Part shown: positions 8,871 through 17,140 of the stretch, one piece after another
Layout: each line of letters begins with the position of its first letter
Position numbering within the stretch: the stretch's first letter is position 1
Assembly (NCBI GenBank): GCA_047628385.1
Contig: JBLHVH010000001.1
Span: 9,514 to 73,513 of the forward strand
From: PZPK01 sp047628385
GTDB lineage: Bacteria > Pseudomonadota > Gammaproteobacteria > Pseudomonadales > Oleiphilaceae
Length of the DNA stretch: 64,000 nt
Reading direction: 5' to 3'
Position numbers and translations under genes: made by a program
The notes under the pieces: generated by a model
What the model saw: the letters and a program-made list of their open reading frames with translations, nothing else
Database searches by the model: none
Told to the model about the DNA's origin: nothing

Positions 8871-9817
8871 TCACGCTCGACACCTACCCAAGTAAATTTA
8901 TCCCGACTTAAACACCGCTCATCATCCATCCTATAAGCAACGAGCCGACCATATTTCACCGCACTGTAATCCAAACAAGCAATATTTTCGGTAATCGGTG
9001 CAGGTTCACTCGACATCCAGTAATGACCCACAAACACAGGCAGCTCAGAAGGTGAATAATGTATAAGTTTTTGCCTCTCAATCGCCGATAAATTGCGTTT
9101 AGCCATATCGAGCGGTAAGGGATCTGGCTGAAAAACCACATCATCATAAGTTTGAGGCTCATTACTCCAGAACTTAGTTCGAAACATGTTTCGCGCTAAA
9201 CCATCTTTACCTAGGATTGTTTCACCATTAGGTAACTCCAACGCTGTACCTCTTGTGAGCTTATCAATAACGCCGCCCACAAAGGAATCACTGGTAATAG
9301 AATCATGTAGCATATTCACATCAACACAATGCGATGGCGCGAGCACTTTAAAGCGTGTGATAGCATCATTATCCCAACAAGCATGCACCACTCGAAAACG
9401 GTCCTTTTCAATAAACAATGGAATCTCATGAAACCACGTTAAAAAATCTTTCCATTCTTGAGAATAATTTTCAAACTGCTCAAGAGTTTCTCTTATTAAG
9501 CGGTGATGCCTTGCATCATGCTCCCGTAGGTATTGATGCCCACTCCCTTTGCGCCCTTCGGTACAATAGCACATTGCATTATATTCGTGATTACCCAAGA
9601 CTATTTCCGCCTGACCGTGGTCGACCATATTTTTTACAATATGTAAGGATTCTCGAATTCGAGGCCCCCGATCAACAATATCCCCCACAAAAATAACTTT
9701 TCTGTTTGAATGACGATAACACCCCTGACGATGCTGATAATCCATTTTGATTAGCAACCTTTCTAACGAACGAGCACAGCCGTGCACATCCCCTATTAAA
9801 TCATAAGCTTGATTCAT
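8867..9817 (-). CDS. Calcineurin-like metallophosphatase (Ser/Thr phosphatase / ApaH-like family)
   Basis: The metal-binding motifs are GDVHG, GDIVDRG and GNHEY near the N-terminus, with later histidines in VVHACWD and VGHYWMS. This makes it a PPP-type dimetal phosphoesterase. An in-frame ATG 27 bp upstream exists, but the start at 9817 (MNQAYDLIGDVHG) has a strong AGAGGAAAG ribosome binding site and places the first motif as in relatives. The substrate (protein phosphate, dinucleoside polyphosphate or other) cannot be told. It is translationally coupled to the rhomboid gene. Confidence 0.85.
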   Translation of the reverse strand: MNQAYDLIGDVHGCARSLERLLIKMDYQHRQGCYRHSNRKVIFVGDIVDRGPRIRESLHIVKNMVDHGQAEIVLGNHEYNAMCYCTEGRKGSGHQYLREHDARHHRLIRETLEQFENYSQEWKDFLTWFHEIPLFIEKDRFRVVHACWDNDAITRFKVLAPSHCVDVNMLHDSITSDSFVGGVIDKLTRGTALELPNGETILGKDGLARNMFRTKFWSNEPQTYDDVVFQPDPLPLDMAKRNLSAIERQKLIHYSPSELPVFVGHYWMSSEPAPITENIACLDYSAVKYGRLVAYRMDDERCLSRDKFTWVGVERE

Positions 9818-9858
9818 CTTTCCTCTAGTCTGAATAAATGCCACGTTACAAACCCTAC

Positions 9859-10743
9859 CTAACCGCTTATCAAACTATTCGCCCAGCCGAGTTTTTCACG
9901 ACAAGTCTCATAAAAATTATGTGTGGTAGGATGAATTAACCTTACTTTATAAGGTTTTTTCCTAATACTCACGGTATCGCCCGGCGCAACCGGAATGTGA
10001 TGCTGACCATCACAACTAACTTGCGGGTATATTTCATTCCCCTCGCCAATGACGATTTTGATCTCACTTTTTCCATCAACAACAATTGGGCGACTGCTTA
10101 AGGTATGAGGAAACATAGGAACGAGTGATATCGCATCTAGCTTGGGGTGCAATAATGGCCCACCAGCAGACAAGGAGTAAGCGGTTGAACCCGTCGGTGT
10201 TGACACGATCAAACCATCAGAACGCTGACTGTATACAAATTGACCCTCAATAAATAAATCAAAACCAATCATTCGCGTTGACTTACCTGGATGCAATACA
10301 ATGTCGTTCAAAGCCGTTCCAAAACCTATCGGTTCGCCATTACGCTTCACATGTACATCCAATAAAAAACGTTTCTCTTGTATGTACTTACCGGATAGCA
10401 CTTCACTAATTTTTACTTCCATATCATTCGGTGAAATATCTGTCAAAAAACCTAACCTTCCACGGTTAACGCCTAACAAAGGCACACCCGACTTGGCTAA
10501 CTCTCTTGCCGCGCCCAGTAAACTACCATCACCACCCACCACGATCACCAAGTCACACACTTCACCCATCATTTTTACGCTAGAGACTTGCAAACTATGA
10601 CCCGGCATTAGCGCACCAATATTTTCTTCAATGATAAGGTGATAACCTTCACTTACTAAAAACTTTTTGAGCTTTCGCAGGGTTTCAACAACCTTTGCAC
10701 TACCCATTCGGCCAATCAAACCAACATTGCGAAATTGATCCAT
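9859..10743 (-). CDS. nadK: NAD kinase
   Basis: The enzyme phosphorylates NAD to NADP in the cytoplasm. Family motifs are present: VVGGDGSLLGAAREL, NRGRLGFLTDI and TPTGSTAYSLSAGGPLLHP. The start at 10743 (MDQFRNVGLIGRMGS) gives about 294 residues, the usual length; an in-frame ATG 45 bp upstream would add an unconserved leader. It ends 42 bp before the phosphatase gene and may be cotranscribed with it. Confidence 0.94.
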   Translation of the reverse strand: MDQFRNVGLIGRMGSAKVVETLRKLKKFLVSEGYHLIIEENIGALMPGHSLQVSSVKMMGEVCDLVIVVGGDGSLLGAARELAKSGVPLLGVNRGRLGFLTDISPNDMEVKISEVLSGKYIQEKRFLLDVHVKRNGEPIGFGTALNDIVLHPGKSTRMIGFDLFIEGQFVYSQRSDGLIVSTPTGSTAYSLSAGGPLLHPKLDAISLVPMFPHTLSSRPIVVDGKSEIKIVIGEGNEIYPQVSCDGQHHIPVAPGDTVSIRKKPYKVRLIHPTTHNFYETCREKLGWANSLISG

Positions 10744-10888
10744 ATTTAAATCTATACCTTCAAACAGATAATGCGCGATGAACCACACATTAATTTTAAA
10801 ATAACGTCATCTATCACGCTTATCTTAACAGAATTTTTTTTCAGAGATAAAGGATGCATGAAAGCGCACATGAAAAGCCTATGCAAAC

Positions 10889-11845
10889 TTAAACAAAGCT
10901 AGGCACCTTATCACCAAAACCACGCCAACCTTGAAGCCCACCCGTATGAATTGCCAAAATACGAGCATCTGATTTGATTCGCCCCTGATATACCCACTCT
11001 AGCAAGCCATAAAACATTTTTCCCGTATAAACAGGGTCAAGTAAAACACCATTATTTTGATGAAAATCCGAAACAAAAGACGTCAAACGTTTATTTATTT
11101 TTGCAAAGCCACCAAAGTGGTAGTCATGGCTTATTTCCCACGGATTAGTGTTCTGAGCCAATCCTAGATGGGTTTCAACTCTAGACTCAAGATCATAAAC
11201 TCCTTTTAAGGCAGAAAAACCAACACATCTAACGCTGCCTAAGTTAGCACTGACTATGCCGGCAAGCGTGGCACCAGAACCAACAGGGCATGCAATCACA
11301 TCATAGTTCATATTATTAGCTGACCACATGCGCTCAAAAAGCTCACGCACACCCAAAACCCCCTGTTCACTTGATCCACCCTCCGGAATAATCCAAGCAT
11401 CAGTATATTTTTTTGAGTAATCAGCAATGCAGTCAAAAGGCGCTACATTCCGATACTCTTGACGGCTTAACCAGTACAAGCTCATCCCCCAATCAACACA
11501 ATCTTGAAGCGTCGATGACAATACTTTTGGTTCTTCGCCTCGCACAATGCCAATCGTTTTAATGTGCAATTTTTTTCCTGCAAATGCTAAAGCATGCAGA
11601 TGGTTAGAATACGCACCACCAAAACTTAATATACGGGATTTTCCTGCTGAATGTGCAGCCAGAATATGATACTTAAGCTTGTACCATTTATTACCCGAGA
11701 TAAAAGGATGGACTTGATCCAACCTTAAACAATCAATCGCTAACTCGCGCTTTTCACCTAAATCGAACTTCAGCGTCTGTATTGAAGGAATTACATTAAA
11801 ACTCGCATCAAGATCTGAAATTTTTGTTATTGGAGACTTATTCAT
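10889..11845 (-). CDS. PLP-dependent ACC deaminase / D-cysteine desulfhydrase family enzyme
   Basis: The 318-residue fold-type II PLP enzyme has the expected lysine region SGNKWYKLKYHI. It also has GGAYSNHLHALA, the phosphate-binding CPVGSGATLAG and the C-terminal HTGGLQG. Family members open D-cysteine, or more rarely 1-aminocyclopropane-1-carboxylate. Sequence alone does not decide between them, and a D-cysteine desulfhydrase-like role is the safer call. The first codons overlap the end of the upstream coiled-coil gene by 8 bp. Confidence 0.85.
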   Translation of the reverse strand: MNKSPITKISDLDASFNVIPSIQTLKFDLGEKRELAIDCLRLDQVHPFISGNKWYKLKYHILAAHSAGKSRILSFGGAYSNHLHALAFAGKKLHIKTIGIVRGEEPKVLSSTLQDCVDWGMSLYWLSRQEYRNVAPFDCIADYSKKYTDAWIIPEGGSSEQGVLGVRELFERMWSANNMNYDVIACPVGSGATLAGIVSANLGSVRCVGFSALKGVYDLESRVETHLGLAQNTNPWEISHDYHFGGFAKINKRLTSFVSDFHQNNGVLLDPVYTGKMFYGLLEWVYQGRIKSDARILAIHTGGLQGWRGFGDKVPSFV

Positions 11846-13157
11846 GAACAGAATGCTTCTCGCATAACCCGCTGATACCTTGTTCGAATTCGCTCGGCAC
11901 AGTCACCTTTTCAACGAATTCCAAACACGCCAGCCCTGTTGATGATATATGAGTACAAACTGGATTTTCAAAATGCGCCAACCAGTTAATGTAGTCTGCT
12001 TCAGTAACAAAACATTTATTCGCTATAAACCCCATCGGGTTCTCTGCATAGTCACTAATTTCTAAAGCACTCATCGTAATATGCCCAACACCAGGATGAT
12101 AGGCGACATAAACAACCTCAAGGGCTTTCAATTTATCAAATATTGACGTGCCTTCTTTACCCTTACCAATTGCCTCACTTAACTCTTCTAATTCAGCCCG
12201 CAACTGCTCTTCACGCTCATCCCGATAAGACAAATCGATATCTTTTCGCTCCAACTGCTCAGTCAAAAGAACGACTTGCGCATCGAGCTTTTGCTTCTCA
12301 AGCTTACCTCGATCATTTACGCTTGCGCTTTGTAGCTTTTCCTCCAAATCGGCGACTAGCGAGGTCTGATTCGAAATTTTATCTTGAAGGCCAATAAATT
12401 GATCATCTCTCGAAGACAATTTTTGTTTAAGTTTCTCATTTAAGAGCTTTAATTTTTCGATTGTCTGCTTCTGTTCTTGCAAAGTATTTTTATAAGCATG
12501 GAGCTCAATCCTATGGGCTCGATCAGAACTATCCGAAGCTGATTCTTGATTCGACTCAAGTGTTTTAATCCTCAACCTTTGCTCCTTCAAAAGCCTGGCT
12601 AGCTTGATACGCTTCTCAGAATCTATAGAAGGGTCATTACTTTGCTCCAATACAGGCACTTCCGAAGAATTATCAAACGCCACAGCCAGTGTCGGAACAT
12701 CCTCTACAGGTTTTTCAAAAACCAGCCTTAAACGATTTTTGTCTACCGCTTTTCGTAGTAAAGAAAAATCACTCGACCCCGGCGTCATATCTGGATCCCA
12801 AAGATCATTTTGATGCCAATTAATTGAACACTGCCCTCTGCACGCAAGCCTGATAGGACCGCTACCAAGATCTGGACCTGACCCACTTATTTCAGCCAAA
12901 CGCTCCACCGGAACATTCCACCCCGTATCCGCTCGACCATCTTCATCAAAGTAGAGCTTAAAGAAAACAAGCGCATAAATAGAACCAGCTTGATTAATTA
13001 GAGCATAAACAGCCCTAGCCTCTTCATCGGCATAATCGGGCAAAACCCCCAAACCACTCAGCAGGGCTTCAAATTCTGTGAATAACATCTGCCGGGAGAC
13101 TTGATTTTCCTCCATAAAAAATACGGCTTCATATCCACCGGCTTCTCGGCTTCCCAT
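11838..13157 (-). CDS. Unknown protein with a central coiled coil
   Basis: The start at 13157 is chosen because AGGAGG lies just upstream; an ATG 18 bp earlier has no such site. The protein has about 439 residues. The N-terminal 120 residues look globular (FEALLSGLGVLPDYADEEARA, SINWHQNDLWDP). A long heptad-rich coiled coil runs from about residue 180 to 330 (KRIKLARLLKEQRLRIKTLE and following). A C-terminal globular part follows, with several cysteines. No signal peptide or membrane segment is seen. I do not recognise the family beyond similar coiled-coil proteins of gammaproteobacteria. It overlaps the PLP enzyme gene by 8 bp. Confidence 0.75.
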   Translation of the reverse strand: MGSREAGGYEAVFFMEENQVSRQMLFTEFEALLSGLGVLPDYADEEARAVYALINQAGSIYALVFFKLYFDEDGRADTGWNVPVERLAEISGSGPDLGSGPIRLACRGQCSINWHQNDLWDPDMTPGSSDFSLLRKAVDKNRLRLVFEKPVEDVPTLAVAFDNSSEVPVLEQSNDPSIDSEKRIKLARLLKEQRLRIKTLESNQESASDSSDRAHRIELHAYKNTLQEQKQTIEKLKLLNEKLKQKLSSRDDQFIGLQDKISNQTSLVADLEEKLQSASVNDRGKLEKQKLDAQVVLLTEQLERKDIDLSYRDEREEQLRAELEELSEAIGKGKEGTSIFDKLKALEVVYVAYHPGVGHITMSALEISDYAENPMGFIANKCFVTEADYINWLAHFENPVCTHISSTGLACLEFVEKVTVPSEFEQGISGLCEKHSVHE

Positions 13158-13667
13158 TACGCCTCCTAAATACAAATAAATTAGCTAAATAAATTACTAT
13201 TTAACAAAGTTTAGTAGAGCAAAAAAGAAACACACGATTTTATGACAAGAGATTACGGGACTAAATTCACAGATTTCGTTTTAAATTTAAAATAAGGACT
13301 ATTAATTGTAAATTGCAGCAACAAAAAGGAATCAATAAAAGTGTTTTTCATAAGTTATATGAAAAAATAGCACTTTAAAAACGAAGTTATAAAAATAAGG
13401 TGGGCATCAAAAGAGAAGGTATAAGAGGAAATTACATTTCCTCTGCATCCGTCTCTAACTCTTCATCATCAAATTCGTAATACGTTAATTCTAAAATTTC
13501 TTCTTCATATTCATTCATTACTATGCAAACTCCTATGTAAAAATATTAGAGCTTAGAATAGACTTTAGATGTAAAGGGAATATAAAGAGGATATAAAGAG
13601 GATAAATATAAATTGGTCTAATCGTACTAGAAAGGCATCAAGAGAAAACGTGGTGATAAAAAGTTAA
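13158..13667. other. Intergenic region with one possible microprotein gene
   Basis: About 500 bp separate the coiled-coil gene from the tRNA array. Apart from the 28-codon frame listed separately (13432-13518), it is AT-rich and shows no gene, repeat or clear terminator. Confidence 0.5.
13432..13518 (-). CDS. Possible 28-residue acidic microprotein
   Basis: A short frame encodes a strongly acidic peptide: it begins MNEYEEEILELTYYEFDDEE, ends DAEEM, and about half of it is Asp or Glu. AGGAG stands 11 nt before the ATG (13530-13534), a long but usable spacing. It lies isolated upstream of the coiled-coil gene and downstream of the tRNA array. Amino-acid bias and the ribosome binding site are the only support; no homolog is known to me. 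Confidence 0.35.
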   Translation of the reverse strand: MNEYEEEILELTYYEFDDEELETDAEEM

Positions 13668-13744
13668 TGGCGGGCCGGACGGGACTCGAACCCGCGACCC
13701 CCGGCGTGACAGGCCGGTATTCTAACCAGCTGAACTACCGGCCC
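13668..13744 (-). tRNA. tRNA-Asp (GUC)
   Basis: A 77-nt cloverleaf with encoded CCA. The acceptor stem is GGGCCGG/CCGGCCC with discriminator G, the anticodon loop is CTGTCAC, and the T-loop is TTCGAGT. It is the last gene of a Val-Asp-Val-Asp transcript and is identical to the tRNA-Asp at 13932-14008. Confidence 0.97.
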
Positions 13745-13815
13745 GCAACAAACTTTTTACTTACTCTACAAACCACTTATTTAACATTCTTGTCACCGAA
13801 TATAAAATAAATAAG

Positions 13816-13891
13816 TGGTGGGTGGTACAGGGATCGAACCTGTGACCCTCGCCTTGTAAGGGCGATGCTCTCCCAGCTGAGCTAACCACCC
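13816..13891 (-). tRNA. tRNA-Val (UAC)
   Basis: A 76-nt cloverleaf with encoded CCA, acceptor GGGTGGT/ACCACCC, discriminator A and anticodon loop CTTACAA. It is identical to the copy at 14080-14155. Confidence 0.97.
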
Positions 13892-13931
13892 AACAGGGTA
13901 GATCTTCGACATTGAGTCATTTTAGTGTAAT

Positions 13932-14008
13932 TGGCGGGCCGGACGGGACTCGAACCCGCGACCCCCGGCGTGACAGGCCGGTATTCTAACCAGCTGAACT
14001 ACCGGCCC
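13932..14008 (-). tRNA. tRNA-Asp (GUC), second copy
   Basis: The 77-nt sequence is identical to the tRNA-Asp at 13668-13744, including the encoded CCA. Spacers around the two copies differ, so the duplication is old or the copies are kept alike by gene conversion. Confidence 0.97.
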
Positions 14009-14079
14009 GCAACTACTTACACTACATTATAAAAGCAAGCTTTTATAATTACTTCGACCAACTTTCTATTTAAGAAAAT

Positions 14080-14155
14080 TGGTGGGTGGTACAGGGATCG
14101 AACCTGTGACCCTCGCCTTGTAAGGGCGATGCTCTCCCAGCTGAGCTAACCACCC
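14080..14155 (-). tRNA. tRNA-Val (UAC), second copy
   Basis: The 76-nt sequence is identical to the copy at 13816-13891 and is the first gene of the four-tRNA transcript. Its 5' end lies about 13 nt downstream of the predicted transcription start. Confidence 0.97.
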
Positions 14156-14175
14156 AACTCCAAATCGAGAAGCGC

Positions 14176-14203
14176 ATTCTAACGATTTCTAAGGCACTGT
14201 CAA
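14176..14203 (-). promoter_or_regulatory. Promoter of the tRNA array
   Basis: On the minus strand TTGACA (14198-14203), a 16-nt spacer and TAGAAT (14176-14181) are followed by a GCGC discriminator. This GC-rich discriminator is typical of stable-RNA promoters under stringent and growth-rate control. Confidence 0.75.
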
Positions 14204-14362
14204 TTAGAATCTCAAAGAAATTACTATTTTTTTTCAACTTAAATCAATCTTTGTAATATTTACCAATAATTGATTACTTCTTAATCAAACTCACACACAA
14301 AATGCATAAACCTAAACTCACTACATTTTTTCTTACACAATCCTATCTCTATTTTTGCACTT

Positions 14363-15565
14363 TTAATTAAGCGTTTGTTTTATGCGCGCAACGCTACCTC
14401 TTCGCACATCACTCATCGCAGCTTCTCGCTCTTGCATAGCCGTCACCTCTTCATCTATACCTTTTTCCGCAAAATAACTATACCAAGGTAAGCCATCTCC
14501 TTCATCCACTACACGTTCTTTAACATCTACTGAGAGAGGCTTTATATTATCCGCCAGAGCATTTCTTTCAAGTCGATCAAGAATAAGTTCATCTTGCAAA
14601 CTAAGAGGATTCCTAGGCTTTCGCCACGGCGCAAGCCAATTACGCCTAATTACTCTTTTATCGGCAATAGCGGCAAGGTAGGCTTCTTTATCATCAGCCA
14701 ACGGGTACAATTCCTGCTCGAGCGTTATAGGCCCGTCGACCTGCAACTTACGATAAATATCACTCGGTAAATAAAATATTGGGAAGCCAAACATAAAATT
14801 ATTAGACCAGGGCCATATCACAGAAAACCAACCATACTCCTGCATATCCCCCCGAAGAAATTCCTCGGCATTAGCTGCATCAGTCGGATGCCAAAATGAC
14901 TGCGTTAAATAACGCGTTATGGGCATTTCTTCCATAGCAACATCCCGCTCAACCAACTGAACATCCGCCGACGCCATCGGATCCTCAGCCTCAATCAATG
15001 AATGTCGCTTGGAAGGCAATGACACCTCAGAATGCCTAATATAAGTGATAGAGCCAGCATCAATCTGCAAACCTACATCTGCTTGCAAATTAAGGTCAAA
15101 AGCCATAATTGTTTTATCATCAAACGCTTCAAAACCAATCAAAGGCAACAAACTTTTTCGAACGGCAAAATCATAACTGCCCGCAGGAAGCACTACATAG
15201 GTATAACTACCAGCCCGGAGATTAAAAATAATTTCATCATTAATATAGTAACTAGGTGCGGTTAACTCTTCAGATGCCCATTGACTATCAGGACGATAAA
15301 AGTAAATCAAGCCATGCGTTGCTTTATCCCAAGAATATCCATCCAGCTCTTCAAACAAAGCGCCATCAGTGTTCGGAAAATAAAATGACCCTAGGTTTCG
15401 ACCCGTAGACCAATAAAACGACGGATACCAACCCCTAGCCTGTTTATGATAAGGCGCGGAAAAAGCTGATGTATTTTGAGTTGTTTCCGCCATTACCAGA
15501 CTAGGCATCAGCAGTATGAGTCCTGCTAATATAATACGCATTAGTTGATGCATTGAATCCTTCAC
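14363..15565 (-). CDS. Unknown exported protein
   Basis: The 400-residue protein has a signal peptide (about 1-26, ending LVMA). The mature N-terminal region of about 200 residues is rich in aromatic residues and beta strands. A piece of it (YINDEIIFNLRAGSYTYVVL, then SYDF) resembles DUF2846-type envelope domains. The C-terminal part is charged and ends in a likely helical tail. There is no lipobox cysteine, so it would be periplasmic or surface-associated. I do not recognise a characterised family. The next gene upstream on the same strand is 62 bp away and encodes a membrane-anchored coiled coil; the two may be cotranscribed. Confidence 0.7.
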   Translation of the reverse strand: MKDSMHQLMRIILAGLILLMPSLVMAETTQNTSAFSAPYHKQARGWYPSFYWSTGRNLGSFYFPNTDGALFEELDGYSWDKATHGLIYFYRPDSQWASEELTAPSYYINDEIIFNLRAGSYTYVVLPAGSYDFAVRKSLLPLIGFEAFDDKTIMAFDLNLQADVGLQIDAGSITYIRHSEVSLPSKRHSLIEAEDPMASADVQLVERDVAMEEMPITRYLTQSFWHPTDAANAEEFLRGDMQEYGWFSVIWPWSNNFMFGFPIFYLPSDIYRKLQVDGPITLEQELYPLADDKEAYLAAIADKRVIRRNWLAPWRKPRNPLSLQDELILDRLERNALADNIKPLSVDVKERVVDEGDGLPWYSYFAEKGIDEEVTAMQEREAAMSDVRRGSVARIKQTLN

Positions 15566-15626
15566 CTCTATTTATATCGCATTATTTTATCAATATCTTG
15601 CATTCATTTTTGGGATCTACCGCATG

Positions 15627-16448
15627 TCATTGAACATCGGATGCTTTAGATTTTATACTTAACTGCAACTTATTGATTTGTCGCTCCATACCAACCACCC
15701 GTTCATTTAACTGAAGACGACTTGCGTTAATTGAAGAAATTTCTTTTTTGCTTTCACCTAACTGCTTTGATAATGACGCTAATTCTTTCCTTTTTACCTC
15801 TAAAGACTCACTGTGCTCTTCTCGTATAATCGTCACTTCATTAGCCAATAACAAAACTCGACCATCCAATTTATCCCATTCACCCTGAATAACTGAAGAC
15901 TGCAACGAGAGCCCATTTAATATTGTGTTTTGTTTTAATTGTGAAGATTTTGTCGCCTGCTCAAATTTTTCACGCCACTGAATAGTAGCTTTCACATCCG
16001 TTTGAATTTGAGAGAGCCTAGTATCATTGTCTTTTATTGCTGCCTTATTGCGTTCATTAGAAACTACCCATAATTTACGCATTTGATCATCCAAGAAAGC
16101 CAACTTAGACTGAACAGCTGAACCACTCTGCTCTAATTCAGTACCGGTAACATTGAGCTCCCCCTCAAAACGCGCCATCAGTAGCTTACTTCGACCAATA
16201 AAGTCAGACGTGCCTTCAAGCTCTTCCTGCATAACTAACATTTTTTCTTGCTGATCTAGATACGCCCATACAAAAACCCCACTAAGTAAAACTAAAACTA
16301 GCAAGGGAATCACGCGTGATTTTTCACGTACTGGCTTTACAACTTTTGCAGGTTGACGACCTTGTTTAACCGACGCTGACTTAGCCGGTTTTTGATTCCG
16401 ACTCTTAAATTGATCTAAATCTTCTCTATCCGGGCGCAAGCTTTCCAT
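15627..16448 (-). CDS. Membrane-anchored periplasmic coiled-coil protein, unknown function
   Basis: The 273-residue protein has a basic cytoplasmic N-terminus (1-45) and one membrane helix at about 46-63 (VIPLLVLVLLSGVFVWAYL). A periplasmic region follows that is almost wholly coiled coil (residues 66-270). Such single-pass coiled-coil proteins divergent from purE occur in Pseudomonas-like genomes, and their role is not established. Its start is about 200 bp from purE, so the two share one intergenic control region. Confidence 0.72.
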   Translation of the reverse strand: MESLRPDREDLDQFKSRNQKPAKSASVKQGRQPAKVVKPVREKSRVIPLLVLVLLSGVFVWAYLDQQEKMLVMQEELEGTSDFIGRSKLLMARFEGELNVTGTELEQSGSAVQSKLAFLDDQMRKLWVVSNERNKAAIKDNDTRLSQIQTDVKATIQWREKFEQATKSSQLKQNTILNGLSLQSSVIQGEWDKLDGRVLLLANEVTIIREEHSESLEVKRKELASLSKQLGESKKEISSINASRLQLNERVVGMERQINKLQLSIKSKASDVQ

Positions 16449-16531
16449 TAATCTTCTCTATAATTTTGCTTTAAAAATGAGAGTTTAACGCTAGAACAGT
16501 GTAATAGTCACCATCAAAATACAAATTGCAT

Positions 16532-16560
16532 TTGCATGGTTTGAAGTGAATCACTATTAT
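16532..16560 (+). promoter_or_regulatory. Probable purEK promoter
   Basis: TTGCAT (16532-16537), a 17-nt spacer and TATTAT (16555-16560) suggest a start near 16567. That gives a leader of about 80 nt before the purE ATG. Confidence 0.5.
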
Positions 16561-16603
16561 ATGCGGTCTTTTTTTGTCCATCGCACTTTAATTCTCAGGA
16601 ACG

Positions 16604-16617
16604 ATTGTGCGCACAAT
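16604..16617. promoter_or_regulatory. Palindromic operator-like site in the purE leader
   Basis: ATTGTGCGCACAAT is a perfect 14-bp palindrome with a central CG, as in LacI/PurR-family operators, although it does not match the E. coli PurR box. It sits about 38 bp downstream of the predicted start. Flanking GTCCAT (16576-16581) and ATGGAC (16616-16621) are also complementary, so an RNA hairpin is an alternative reading. Confidence 0.4.
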
Positions 16618-16648
16618 GGACGTAAGCTTAGTCGATTGAGGTAACAAA

Positions 16649-17137
16649 ATGCAGCCAGTAGTGGGTATTATTATGGGTTCTAAGTCGGATTGGCCGACCA
16701 TGGAGCACACCGCTAACATGCTTGATGAACTTGGCGTTCCTTACGAGGTCAAGATTGTCTCAGCTCACCGAACCCCTGATTTATTGTTTGATTACGCAAA
16801 ACAAGCTGAATCACTCGGAATACAAGTAATCGTTGCCGGCGCCGGTGGTGCGGCACATCTTCCAGGTATGGCCGCGTCACAAACAAACCTCCCTGTATTT
16901 GGCGTCCCTGTTCAATCTAAAGCTTTAAATGGCCTTGACTCATTACTGTCCATCGCACAAATGCCTGGTGGCGTAGCCGTTGGCACACTTGCTATAGGCA
17001 AAGCGGGTGCAAAAAATGCAGGATTACTAGCAGCCCAAGTAATTGCATTACAGAACCCAAAGGTAAAAACAGCAGTCAGTAATTTTCGAGCCGCACAAAC
17101 CAAAGCCGTTTTAGATCAACCAGACCCTAGAGATTAA
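16649..17137 (+). CDS. purE: N5-carboxyaminoimidazole ribonucleotide mutase
   Basis: The class I PurE (162 residues) has GSKSDWPTM, the phosphate-binding SAHRTPD and AGAGGAAHLPGM. It moves the carboxylate of N5-CAIR to carbon, giving CAIR in purine synthesis. A GAGG ribosome binding site precedes the ATG. It is followed after 3 bp by purK, its pathway partner. Confidence 0.96.
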   Translation: MQPVVGIIMGSKSDWPTMEHTANMLDELGVPYEVKIVSAHRTPDLLFDYAKQAESLGIQVIVAGAGGAAHLPGMAASQTNLPVFGVPVQSKALNGLDSLLSIAQMPGGVAVGTLAIGKAGAKNAGLLAAQVIALQNPKVKTAVSNFRAAQTKAVLDQPDPRD

Positions 17138-17140
17138 CCC

